In this document: positions 27,311 through 35,457 of the stretch, one piece after another | Numbering within the stretch: position 1 is the first letter of the stretch | Layout of the letters: each line of letters opens with the position of its first letter | Assembly: GCF_000443995.1 (NCBI RefSeq) | Contig: NZ_AUMC01000003.1 | Location: forward strand, 620,001 to 684,000 | Length of the DNA stretch: 64,000 nt | Reading direction: 5' to 3' | DNA from: Bacteriovorax sp. BAL6_X | Lineage (GTDB): Bacteria; Bdellovibrionota; Bacteriovoracia; Bacteriovoracales; Bacteriovoracaceae | Made by a program: the position numbers and the translations under genes | The notes under the pieces: model-generated | The model's database searches: none | What the model saw: only the letters and a program-made list of their open reading frames with translations | Told to the model about the DNA's origin: nothing

Positions 27311-27316
27311 TATAAT
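27311..27316 (+). promoter_or_regulatory. Promoter -10 box for the GNAT-lysA operon (near-leaderless)
   Basis: A perfect TATAAT at 27311-27316 lies only 10 nt before the ATG at 27327, predicting a transcript start 2-4 nt from the start codon. The bases before the ATG (TAGATTAAATT) contain no ribosome-binding sequence. The -35 region is weak. Confidence 0.5.
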
Positions 27317-27326
27317 AGATTAAATT

Positions 27327-27968
27327 ATGTTTAAAAAGCTAATCCCTCAAACATTACAGACACTGTCTAAGGCCAGTAAAGAGTATAATTCCTACTGTCC
27401 TTTTGTCTTAGATCACAAGTCAAGGCCCGTACCTGAGGGGATAAAGACTCGTTATGCTAGGTATGACGATGCTCAAGCAATTGCTCGTATCATCAGTGAA
27501 AATAATATTGATTCAAATCTCGACTACTCCTTCTTTTTTGAAAGAACAAAAAAGGAGTTGGCCCGTGGTGGGAATTTAAAAGGCTTTCATCTGATCGTTG
27601 CCATTCTTGATGAAGAAGTTGTTGGCTATGGTAGATCAATCTTATACACGCAGGAAATGGTGGATCGCTACAAATACAAGGCTCCTATTGGTTGGTACCT
27701 TATGGGCCTTACTGTTTTACCTGAATATCGAGGGTGCGGCATAGGAGATCTTCTAACTCAAGAGCGACTAAGACATATTGGCCAGATCTCTACAAAAGCC
27801 TACTATGTTGTTAACGAAAAAAATAAGACTTCAATTAAAATGCATGAAAAGTATGGTTTTAAAATAAAAGAAAAAGGGCCAGGCTTTTTAAAGATAGCAT
27901 TTAATGACGGGCTAGGAATTCTATATGAATGTAGCTTAATCAATAGGGAATCGAATGGACTTCTTTAA
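27327..27968 (+). CDS. GNAT family N-acetyltransferase
   Basis: 213 residues. The acetyl-CoA pyrophosphate-binding loop is seen in LTVLPEYRGCGIGDLLTQERL (residues about 130-150), followed by KMHEKYGFKIKEKG, the usual GNAT strand 6-7 region. The substrate is unknown. It overlaps lysA by 14 nt and must be co-transcribed and probably co-translated with it, so a link to diaminopimelate or lysine metabolism is possible but unproven. Confidence 0.85.
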   Translation: MFKKLIPQTLQTLSKASKEYNSYCPFVLDHKSRPVPEGIKTRYARYDDAQAIARIISENNIDSNLDYSFFFERTKKELARGGNLKGFHLIVAILDEEVVGYGRSILYTQEMVDRYKYKAPIGWYLMGLTVLPEYRGCGIGDLLTQERLRHIGQISTKAYYVVNEKNKTSIKMHEKYGFKIKEKGPGFLKIAFNDGLGILYECSLINRESNGLL

Positions 27969-29202
27969 TTATAGAAATCATGAGTTATTTGCAGAAGAAA
28001 ATAAAGTTTCAGATCTCGTTCAAAAGTATGGAACACCACTTTATATTTATTCTTTAAAAACATTCAAAAGGCACTTCCTCGCTTTTCAAGAGCCTTTAAG
28101 AGAGCATCGCCATTTAATTTGTTATGCAGTTAAAGCAAATTCAAATATTAATATCTTAAAAGAGCTCGCTGCGATGGGAAGTGGTTTTGATATTGTTTCT
28201 CGCGGAGAACTTGAAAGAGTTTTGGCCGCAGGTGGACTTGCATCAAAGACCGTTTTTTCTGGAGTTGGAAAGTCTTACGATGAAATTGAATTTGCACTTG
28301 AGAAAGGTATTAAGTGTTTAAACGTCGAATCTATTGCAGAACTTCGAAGAATTAATGAAGTTGCAAAAAAAATAAATAAGAAAGCACCTGTTTCTATTAG
28401 AGTTAATCCCGATGTTGATGCCAAGACACATCCTTATATTGCAACAGGACTGAAAGAAAATAAATTTGGAATTTCATTTCAAAAGGCACAAGAGGTTTAT
28501 GAAATTGCTCATTCGTTGGAGCATATTAGTGTTGAGGGAATTGATTGTCATATCGGTTCACAGCTCACGAATGTGGGCCCTTTTTTAGAAGCGCTAGAAA
28601 GGCTAAAGCAATTAGTTGATACCTTAAGAAAAAATGGAACACCTCTTAAACATATCGATTTAGGCGGTGGCCTCGGGGTAAAGTACCGTGATGAAATACC
28701 TCCTCATCCGAGTGAGTACCTTGCTGAAGTTATTAAAAGCCTTGAAGATTATCCTGAGTTAGAACTCATTTTTGAGCCAGGAAGGGCCATTGCGGCCAAC
28801 GCAGGAATTCTTGTCACAAAGCTTGAATATATTAAAGAGAATGAAGGTAAGTACTTTGCCATTGTTGATGCGGCCATGAATGATCTAATGCGGCCAGCTC
28901 TGTATCAGGCATGGCAAGAGGTCATTAAGGTGGATCAGTCGATTAAAGGAACAAAAGAAAACTTTGATATCGTTGGCCCTGTTTGTGAAACAGGGGACTA
29001 CCTTGCAAAAGAAAGGGAACTTGAACTTTGTGAAGGGGAGCTTCTCGTAATCCGATCATGCGGGGCGTATGGTTTTACCATGTCTAGTAATTATAACTCC
29101 AGACCTAGAGCATGTGAGTTGCTCGTTGATGGTGCTGACGCTCGTTTAATAAGAAAGCGAGAAACTTATCAAGACCTTTACTACTTGGAACAATGTGATT
29201 AG
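27955..29202 (+). CDS. lysA: Diaminopimelate decarboxylase
   Basis: 415 residues, a fold-III PLP enzyme. The PLP-binding Lys60 lies in CYAVKANSN. The glycine-rich phosphate loop HIDLGGGLGV, FEPGRAIAANAG, the active-site Cys in GPVCETGDYLA and the terminal YGFTMSSNYNSRPR are all present. It converts meso-diaminopimelate to L-lysine, the last step of lysine synthesis. Translationally coupled to the upstream acetyltransferase. No lysine riboswitch is present in the short upstream region. Confidence 0.97.
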   Translation: MDFFNYRNHELFAEENKVSDLVQKYGTPLYIYSLKTFKRHFLAFQEPLREHRHLICYAVKANSNINILKELAAMGSGFDIVSRGELERVLAAGGLASKTVFSGVGKSYDEIEFALEKGIKCLNVESIAELRRINEVAKKINKKAPVSIRVNPDVDAKTHPYIATGLKENKFGISFQKAQEVYEIAHSLEHISVEGIDCHIGSQLTNVGPFLEALERLKQLVDTLRKNGTPLKHIDLGGGLGVKYRDEIPPHPSEYLAEVIKSLEDYPELELIFEPGRAIAANAGILVTKLEYIKENEGKYFAIVDAAMNDLMRPALYQAWQEVIKVDQSIKGTKENFDIVGPVCETGDYLAKERELELCEGELLVIRSCGAYGFTMSSNYNSRPRACELLVDGADARLIRKRETYQDLYYLEQCD

Positions 29203-29211
29203 GATCCAAAT

Positions 29212-29766
29212 ATGAATTCAAAAACTATAACACTAACACCACTTTTTCCAACAACTGAATGGGCCTGGGATATTTCAAAAGACCATGGCAGTACTGTTCG
29301 TATCCTACACCCATCTGGTAATGTCTTTATTTCACAAGTTATATTAAATCGTCAGTCTCGTTTAGAAGGTAACGAACAAAAAATTTATGACCTCAACTTA
29401 AAAGATGTAGACCTTATCGCTTATATTATGGATTACTTCATCAATAAGGCGACAACAAAACTTAATCGTGGAAACGCCATGATTGTTGCGGGAAATCTTG
29501 TTAGTAGTTATCGCTTTCGTCTACCTCTTGGCCCAGAAACACTTCCTTTAGAGGATCAAAAAACTTCTTTTGGTGAATACCGAAAATTTGGTGAACATAA
29601 GTTATTCATGGAAGGCCAAGAAATTAATGTCTTTGTCATTGGGAAAGAAGGCAAGAATGAATTCTATGCAGTTACCCTTAATGATACCAAAATAGGGGAT
29701 TTCAATATTCCAAAGCTTGAACTTTTAAAATTTCCACGCTCTTACTTTAAACAAAGTTTTGATTAG
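29212..29766 (+). CDS. Hypothetical protein downstream of lysA
   Basis: 184 residues, no signal peptide or membrane segment. It is a mixed alpha/beta protein with strand-like segments (TVRILHPSGNVFISQVILN, FYAVTLNDTKIGDF) and a helix near 65-80. No motif or family recognised. It follows lysA by 9 nt and is therefore probably the third gene of the GNAT-lysA transcript. Confidence 0.65.
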   Translation: MNSKTITLTPLFPTTEWAWDISKDHGSTVRILHPSGNVFISQVILNRQSRLEGNEQKIYDLNLKDVDLIAYIMDYFINKATTKLNRGNAMIVAGNLVSSYRFRLPLGPETLPLEDQKTSFGEYRKFGEHKLFMEGQEINVFVIGKEGKNEFYAVTLNDTKIGDFNIPKLELLKFPRSYFKQSFD

Positions 29767-29821
29767 AAAAGCCGTTTAACGTATTGAATTTACAGTGGAT
29801 TTCTTTACACTATCTTTGTTT

Positions 29822-29842
29822 ACTATACTGGTGTATAGTATA
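29822..29842 (+). promoter_or_regulatory. RcnR/DmeR-type operator overlapping a -10 box
   Basis: TACT-N7-AGTA (29826-29840, central GGTGTAT) matches the spacing of the RcnR site, TACT-G6-N-AGTA. Longer dyads also overlap: ACTATAC/GTATAGT (29822-29828, 29833-29839) and TATACT/AGTATA (29824-29829, 29837-29842). TATACT can serve as a -10 hexamer, so repressor binding would block transcription. A GGTGGAGG ribosome-binding site follows before ATG 29859. Confidence 0.65.
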
Positions 29843-29858
29843 TAGGTGGAGGTCATAG

Positions 29859-30137
29859 ATGGCACATATTCAACAAAATAAGAAGAAGATTATAACTCGT
29901 ATAAGGCGTATCAAGGGTCAGCTCGAAGCCGTTGAGCGTGCCCTTCAAGAAGATAAGGATTGCTATAGTATTCTACAAACACTGGCCGCATGTCGTGGTG
30001 GGCTTAATGGACTAACTGGTGAGTTAATTGAAGAACATGTGAAGAATCACGTTATGGTCTCTCCTCTTGATCCGAAGACACCTCAAGATGAAGCTGCAAT
30101 TGAATTGGTAAATTTAATTAAAACTTATTGGAAGTAG
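29859..30137 (+). CDS. Nickel/cobalt-responsive CsoR/RcnR-family repressor
   Basis: 92 residues, all-helical DUF156 family. The metal ligands of RcnR are conserved at the same numbers: His3, Cys35, His60 and His64. The RIRRIKGQLEAVERAL helix carries the DNA-contacting basic residues. In the metal-free state it should repress its own operon, and Ni(II) or Co(II) would relieve repression. It lies directly upstream of a DmeF-type efflux gene and downstream of a matching operator, so the operon is self-contained. A DmeR label would be equally suitable. Confidence 0.88.
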   Translation: MAHIQQNKKKIITRIRRIKGQLEAVERALQEDKDCYSILQTLAACRGGLNGLTGELIEEHVKNHVMVSPLDPKTPQDEAAIELVNLIKTYWK

Positions 30138-30139
30138 AT

Positions 30140-31066
30140 ATGAAACATGAAGAACATTTGGAATCACATAATTTTGTATTGGATGATGCACGACTAGGTT
30201 CAAATGAGAGGAAGACGATTCTCGTTATTATTCTTACATTTGTAACCATGGTTGTGGAAATTGGTTATGGATACTTTACTGGATCGATGGCCTTACTTGC
30301 AGATGGCTGGCATATGAGTTCACACGTTGGTGCACTTGGTATTACTGTTATTGTTTATCGACTTGCACGATCTGAAAAAATAAATAAAAAGCTAAGTTTT
30401 GGTGCAGGTAAAATGATTCCTCTAGGAGGCTATACGAGTGCCCTCATGTTAGGAATTGTCGCCGTTGTAATGGGGGTAGAGTCGATAGGAAGATTTTTAA
30501 ATCCAATGGATATTAAGTTTGAAACGGCCATTATCGTTGCAATAATTGGTCTTATTGTAAATATACTGAGTGCAATACTGCTATGGGACTCACAGGGTCA
30601 GCAACATGGCCATGGACAGGATCAAGCTATTAATCATGTTCACGATCACAACCATCGTTCGGCCTTATTACATGTTATTGCAGACGCTCTAACTTCTGTA
30701 ATGGCCATTGCGGCCTTGTTCACTGGGAAGTATTTTGGATGGCTATGGGCCGATCCAATTATAGGAATTCTTGGGGCAATCGTAATCTTAAAGTGGGCAT
30801 GGGGGCTGGCCAAAGATACTGTCTGGGAACTTCTTGATGGTAATTCGAAATTATTTGATGAAGAAGAAATTAGAAAGCTTTTTGCGCACGATGAAGATAT
30901 TGAAATAGCAGACCTTCACTTGTGGAGAATTGCTCCAAATGCTCATGCGTGTGAAGTGATGATTTATAACTGTAACTTAAAGGGAAGTGAGTATTACCGT
31001 GAAAAAATACTAGCGAAGTACGATATTTCTCACCTTATCGTTGAAGAAAGACTTTGTAGCAAGTGA
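30140..31066 (+). CDS. dmeF: Cation diffusion facilitator, DmeF-type Co/Ni efflux
   Basis: 308 residues with six membrane helices. The first metal-site helix reads LLADGWHMSSHV, and the second site is in HVIADALTSVMAI. The cytoplasmic loop is His-rich (QQHGHGQDQAINHVHDHNH), and the C-terminal cytoplasmic domain (ADLHLWRIAPNAHACEVMI) is of CDF dimer type. CDF pumps export divalent metals by proton antiport; DmeF members favour cobalt and nickel. ATG 30140 is chosen over the upstream TTG because GGAAG precedes it. It begins 2 nt after the repressor gene. Confidence 0.88.
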   Translation: MKHEEHLESHNFVLDDARLGSNERKTILVIILTFVTMVVEIGYGYFTGSMALLADGWHMSSHVGALGITVIVYRLARSEKINKKLSFGAGKMIPLGGYTSALMLGIVAVVMGVESIGRFLNPMDIKFETAIIVAIIGLIVNILSAILLWDSQGQQHGHGQDQAINHVHDHNHRSALLHVIADALTSVMAIAALFTGKYFGWLWADPIIGILGAIVILKWAWGLAKDTVWELLDGNSKLFDEEEIRKLFAHDEDIEIADLHLWRIAPNAHACEVMIYNCNLKGSEYYREKILAKYDISHLIVEERLCSK

Positions 31067-31099
31067 TAATTTGATAAGTATTTAAAATGCCGTCTTTTT

Positions 31100-31125
31100 G
31101 GGGCAGTAATGCCCCTGCTTTTTTC
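31100..31125 (+). terminator. Intrinsic terminator of the metal-efflux operon
   Basis: Stem GGGGCA/TGCCCC (31100-31105, 31110-31115), loop GTAA, followed by TGCTTTTTTC. It ends the rcnR-dmeF unit 34 nt after the stop codon. Confidence 0.85.
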
Positions 31126-31220
31126 TCCATCTTTTATTATTTCAGTACCTTATTTGCCGATTTTTAAATTGTATTAATATTTTATATGAATTTAGTTGAG
31201 TTCGTCGATAAAGAAGCGAA

Positions 31221-34200
31221 ATGAAGAAGATATTTAAAAAGTCTTATATTCATATTTTATGCTTACAGCTGTTAATTTCGAGTTGTGTACCTGAAATTCA
31301 ACGTCGTGAAAATAGTCGCGGAGAGGTTCATGTAAGTAATATTAGTGTGCAAGGTGACAAGCTAAGAATCTTAGGTTCGAGTCTTCATAAGGTTGAAAAT
31401 ATTCGCATCACTGATAAGAGTGGAGCGACTTCAAATTTTTCAATTGGTTCGCAAAATGAAGGGGAGATCATAGCAGATGCACTTTCCAATACTCTTCTAC
31501 CTCTTAATCAAATTCTTACTATGACATTAGAGAGTGCAAGTGGTGCAAGTACATTTTCAATCAATGTTGACCTTCCTGATCTTGGAGCATCTCACGGACA
31601 GATTCTTCAATATAATGCCATCACTAGAAAGTGGGCGCCGGCCAATCAGCCAACATCTAGTGTGACTTCTGTTAATGGGAAATTAGGTGCAGTTAATCTT
31701 ACGGTAGATGATCTGTATGATGCAGACACAAGTGGTGCAATCTCTGGTTCAATCTTAAAATTCAACGGAACAAGTTGGGTTATTGGAACGGATGAAGGCG
31801 GTTCATCAACAAATGCAACATCAATTCACAATCGATTAGTTTCAAATATTTCACCAACTGATGGTCAGGCCCTTGTTTGGAGCAGTAGTAACTCATCTTG
31901 GGTTCCTTCGACAATCGCAAGTGGCGGTGGCGGCGGATCTGGTGAAGCTAATACCGTTTATACAACAGGTGGAACTTCTATTTTTAAACAAAAGGTTGGT
32001 AGTCAACTCCAGTTTAAAGGTCTCTCTCCATCATCTGATATCAATATTACTGAAGGGTCAAACTCACTTGGACTTCAAATAAATACAGGTAATGGTGCAA
32101 ACCAACTTCTAAGACTGGACTCTCTTGGAAGACTTCCTGCTATCGATGGTTCACAGCTTACAGGCATCTCTGGCGGAGGTGGTGGAAGCGGTGAAACCAA
32201 TACAATGTCAACGGCCGCAGGTGCTTCTATTTTCAAACAGAAGTCTGGGGTAGACTTTGTAATGCGAGGTATTTTAGGTTCATCTGACTTTGTTGTTAAT
32301 GAAAGTACTAATACAGTTGATCTACAAATTAATACAGCAAATGGTGCAAATCAACTCTTAAGACTTGATTCAAGTGGGCGCTTACCTGCTATTGATGGTT
32401 CTCAGTTGACAGGAATTGCTGCTGGTGGGGGAGACTCAACATTACAATCACGTGATGTATCGGCCGCAGCACCATCCAACGGTCAAGCTCTTCTTTGGAA
32501 TGATGTAAGTCAGCATTGGGAACCTGCTACAATCACTGCTGGTGGGGCCGGAGGAGAAATTAATACTGCCTCAAGTGCTGGTGGTGAAGCAATTTATCAA
32601 AATAAAGTAGGTTCAAATTTAGTCTTTAAGGGACTTACTAATACATCAGATATTTCCTTAACTGGAAATGCAAATGATATTCAAATTGGAATAAATACTT
32701 CGAATGGAGCAGGACAAATTCTTCGCCTTGATTCTTTTGGAAGACTTCCGGCATTAGATGGATCGCTTCTTACTGGTATCTCATCATCATCTTCAGGGGA
32801 TGCTGTTAGCTTACAAACAAGAGATATCTCTTTAACAGCGCCAACTGATGGACAGGTTTTAACTTGGAATAATACTTCTTCTGAGTGGGAGCCGCAAAGC
32901 CTTGCAGCAGCAAGCTCTGATGCCACAACTCTTCAAACGAGATCTATTTCAACAACAGCACCTGCTGATGGGCAGGCCCTCGTTTGGAATAATGCAACAA
33001 CTCAATGGGAGCCTCAGACAATCGTTTCTGGTGGCGGCTCAGGTGAGAATAATACGATTTCAAGTGCTGGTGGAGTTTCTCTTTTTAAACAGAAATCTGG
33101 AGTTGATTTAATTCTAAAGGGCCTTCAAGGCTCAACTGACTTTGCGATCTCTGGTAGTACTAACACTGTTGATCTTCAAATTAATACATCAAATGGTGCA
33201 AACCAACTTTTAAGATTAGATGCTTCTGGGCGTCTTCCTGCACTAGATGGTTCTCTTCTAACTGGAATTGCAGGTGGAAGCTCTGATGCTACGGCCATTC
33301 AGTCTCGTACTGTTTCTTCTGTTGCTCCTTCAAACGGACAGGCACTTTTATGGAATAGTACCAGTTCTCAGTGGGAACCAACAACAATCGTTACAGGTGG
33401 AGCTGGTGGGGAGGCCAATACTGCTTCTAGCGCCGGTGGAGAAGGGCTATTTCAAGCAAAGGTTGGAACAAATCTCGTTTTTAAAGGCCTTAGTGGCGGT
33501 GCGGACATTACATTAACTGGAAATACTAATGATGTACAAATTGATGTGACAACGACTAATACGGCAAATCAGCTGTTAAGGCTTGATGCTTTTGGGCGTC
33601 TACCTGTGGTTGACGGATCTCAGTTAACAGGAATTGTTACTTCTGATAATACAATTCAATCACGTGCTGTAGCTTCAACTGCGCCAACTGATGGCCAGGC
33701 CCTTGTGTGGAATAACACCGCTTCACAATGGGAGCCGCAAACGATTAGTGCTGGAGGAAGTGGAGAAGTTAATACAATTTCAAGCGCTGGTGGTGCGACT
33801 TTATTCAAACAAAAAACAGGAAGTGATCTTGAGTTAAAAGGTCTAACTGTAACAACTGATCTTGCGATAACTGAAAATGTAAATGATGTACAAATTGGAG
33901 TGAATACTTCTAATGGGGCCAATGAACTTCTTCGCCTTGATGGCTCTGGCCGTCTACCTGCAATCGATGGTTCTCAGCTGACAGGAATTTCTGCCGCTGG
34001 AGAAACGAATACAGCAAGTAATAGAGGTGGGGACTACGGGTTATATTCTCAAAAAGTTGCAAGTGATCTTCAATTTAAGGGCCTAACTTTTAGTTCTGAT
34101 TTTTCAGTAATTGACGCTGGGACATACTTAGATATCTCTGTTGGAAATACAAATGTTGGTGATGGACTTCTTCGTCTCGAATCAGATGGAAGCTTGCCAT

Positions 34201-35291
34201 CTCTAGATGCAACGAATCTTTACAACCTTCCTGCAAGTGATACAACCTTACAGTCTCGTGCGGTTTCGGCAAGTGCTCCAACGAATGGACAGGTATTAAC
34301 TTGGAATAGTTCATTTTCTGAATGGGAGCCAGGCGACCTCGTTGCTCCTGGTGATGATCTTGGAAATCATACAGCTACTCAAAACTTTCAAATTGGTGCC
34401 AACTATATTTCTTACTCAGGACTTGATGAAGGTCTTTATGTAAACCTAGGTGGTAATGTTGGTATTGGAACAAATATACCAGCTGCGGATCTTCACATTG
34501 TCGACTCTCATGCAGAAGTAAAAATTCAAGATAGTAATACAGGTATCTCATCTGAGGTAAATTTCACATTTCTTGCCGATGGTTCGGAAGCCGGCTTTGC
34601 TCTTTTAAATTCAAATTACGACTGGGCCGCTGACTTTCCAGATTCCTCTTGGTCAGATGTGATGTTATTCCACTCAGCTCCTGAGACTGCTAATGGAATG
34701 CGTATGCATGCCTTTGCTGGTGATATAAATCTTTCTGTTGGAGATGCAATATTAACTGATGTTGTAAATGTAAACGGAACAAATGCCAACGTAGGTATTT
34801 TAACGACTTCACCTAGTGCTTCTTTCGCCCTTGATGTAAATGGATCTGTTCGTGGGACTGCTGCATTTGATTCAACATCAGATGAGCGTCTTAAAAAGAA
34901 AGTAATGACAATTTCAAGTGAGATTTCTATTCTCGACAAAATTTCGCTTCTTGATGGTGTGTACTTCGAGTGGAGAAAGGATGAGTTTCCACAAAAGAAT
35001 TTTAAAGAGGGCAGAGATATTGGTGTCATTGCCCAGAATGTAGAGAAGGTCTTTCCTGAGGCCATTTCAAAAGATGAAAACGGATATTTAAGTGTTGCTT
35101 ACGCAAAATTAGTAGCTCCACTTATTGAAGGTGTTAAGAGTTTATTTTCAATTTCAAAGGAACAAGGAAGAAATATTGCTTCCCTTGAGGCCCGTACAAA
35201 ACAACTTGAAGAAGAGAATCAGATGCTTAAAGAAGCTCTTTGTGAAATGAATCCAAAAGCGAAGATCTGCCTCGCTAAAAAACCTAAGTAG
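31221..35291 (+). CDS. Giant surface fibre lipoprotein with tandem repeats and S74 self-cleaving chaperone domain
   Basis: 1356 residues. The signal peptide ends in lipobox ISSC (Cys about 22). Residues about 125-1040 are two kinds of repeat (see repeat feature), linked by Gly/Ser-rich stretches. Within them, VTSVNGKLGAVNLTVDDL (about 149-166) is a phage tail-fibre type motif. VGIGTNIPAADLHI follows near residue 1090, another motif common in phage fibres. The C-terminus is a Peptidase_S74 intramolecular chaperone: Ser1220 in S-D-E-R-L-K begins it, DIGVIAQNVEKVFPEAI follows, and the last 60 residues are a coiled coil. Autocleavage before Ser1220 would free a 137-residue tail after trimer folding. 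The design matches mosaic adhesive trimer fibres of Bdellovibrio and implies a trimeric, lipid-anchored adhesin. Monocistronic. Confidence 0.85.
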   Translation: MKKIFKKSYIHILCLQLLISSCVPEIQRRENSRGEVHVSNISVQGDKLRILGSSLHKVENIRITDKSGATSNFSIGSQNEGEIIADALSNTLLPLNQILTMTLESASGASTFSINVDLPDLGASHGQILQYNAITRKWAPANQPTSSVTSVNGKLGAVNLTVDDLYDADTSGAISGSILKFNGTSWVIGTDEGGSSTNATSIHNRLVSNISPTDGQALVWSSSNSSWVPSTIASGGGGGSGEANTVYTTGGTSIFKQKVGSQLQFKGLSPSSDINITEGSNSLGLQINTGNGANQLLRLDSLGRLPAIDGSQLTGISGGGGGSGETNTMSTAAGASIFKQKSGVDFVMRGILGSSDFVVNESTNTVDLQINTANGANQLLRLDSSGRLPAIDGSQLTGIAAGGGDSTLQSRDVSAAAPSNGQALLWNDVSQHWEPATITAGGAGGEINTASSAGGEAIYQNKVGSNLVFKGLTNTSDISLTGNANDIQIGINTSNGAGQILRLDSFGRLPALDGSLLTGISSSSSGDAVSLQTRDISLTAPTDGQVLTWNNTSSEWEPQSLAAASSDATTLQTRSISTTAPADGQALVWNNATTQWEPQTIVSGGGSGENNTISSAGGVSLFKQKSGVDLILKGLQGSTDFAISGSTNTVDLQINTSNGANQLLRLDASGRLPALDGSLLTGIAGGSSDATAIQSRTVSSVAPSNGQALLWNSTSSQWEPTTIVTGGAGGEANTASSAGGEGLFQAKVGTNLVFKGLSGGADITLTGNTNDVQIDVTTTNTANQLLRLDAFGRLPVVDGSQLTGIVTSDNTIQSRAVASTAPTDGQALVWNNTASQWEPQTISAGGSGEVNTISSAGGATLFKQKTGSDLELKGLTVTTDLAITENVNDVQIGVNTSNGANELLRLDGSGRLPAIDGSQLTGISAAGETNTASNRGGDYGLYSQKVASDLQFKGLTFSSDFSVIDAGTYLDISVGNTNVGDGLLRLESDGSLPSLDATNLYNLPASDTTLQSRAVSASAPTNGQVLTWNSSFSEWEPGDLVAPGDDLGNHTATQNFQIGANYISYSGLDEGLYVNLGGNVGIGTNIPAADLHIVDSHAEVKIQDSNTGISSEVNFTFLADGSEAGFALLNSNYDWAADFPDSSWSDVMLFHSAPETANGMRMHAFAGDINLSVGDAILTDVVNVNGTNANVGILTTSPSASFALDVNGSVRGTAAFDSTSDERLKKKVMTISSEISILDKISLLDGVYFEWRKDEFPQKNFKEGRDIGVIAQNVEKVFPEAISKDENGYLSVAYAKLVAPLIEGVKSLFSISKEQGRNIASLEARTKQLEEENQMLKEALCEMNPKAKICLAKKPK
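31590..34345 (+). repeat. In-frame protein repeats (A and B modules) inside the fibre gene
   Basis: Module A (about 80 residues) runs from an NTxSSAGG start to LLRLDxxGRLPAxDGSQLTGI. It occurs seven times, with its GRLP core near 32128, 32378, 32740, 33227, 33594, 33947 and, degenerate, 34180. Module B (about 35-40 residues) reads LQSRxVSxxAPTDGQALVWN...SQWEPxTI and occurs seven times, with two degenerate copies at the N-terminal end. The DNA copies are well diverged although the protein is conserved, so the repeats are old and under protein-level selection. Confidence 0.85.
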
Positions 35292-35407
35292 TTAGAATTA
35301 CAAGTGTTTTCACTATAGTAGATGGTATGGAGAGTTTGCTCCTTATGCTGGAAGAAAATTAGAAATCAGTAGGGTAAAAAGAGTCATTAAAAAATTCTGT
35401 GAATAAA

Positions 35408-35440
35408 AAAAGGGAGCTATTAAGCTCCCTTTCTTTTTAT
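35408..35440. terminator. Bidirectional intrinsic terminator between fibre gene and acnB
   Basis: Stem AGGGAGCT/AGCTCCCT (35411-35418, 35423-35430) with a 4-nt loop. A T-rich tail (TTCTTTTTAT) follows on the plus strand, and the A-run on the left gives a T-tract for minus-strand transcripts. It lies 17 nt after the acnB stop and probably serves mainly acnB. Confidence 0.85.
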
Positions 35441-35457
35441 ATCTCTATTGCTTTAAA

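Noticed and set aside
27189-27326. Lysine riboswitch upstream of the GNAT-lysA operon
   Set aside because: The gap is only 138 bp, no conserved lysine-box helices are seen, and the -10 box lies 10 nt from the ATG, leaving no leader.
31590-34345. Regularly spaced repeats as a possible CRISPR array
   Set aside because: Repeats are long, diverged at the DNA level, in one open frame, and form protein modules.
32681-35065. Several minus-strand and frame-shifted ORFs within the fibre gene
   Set aside because: Low-complexity shadows of the repeat codons, without starts or domains.
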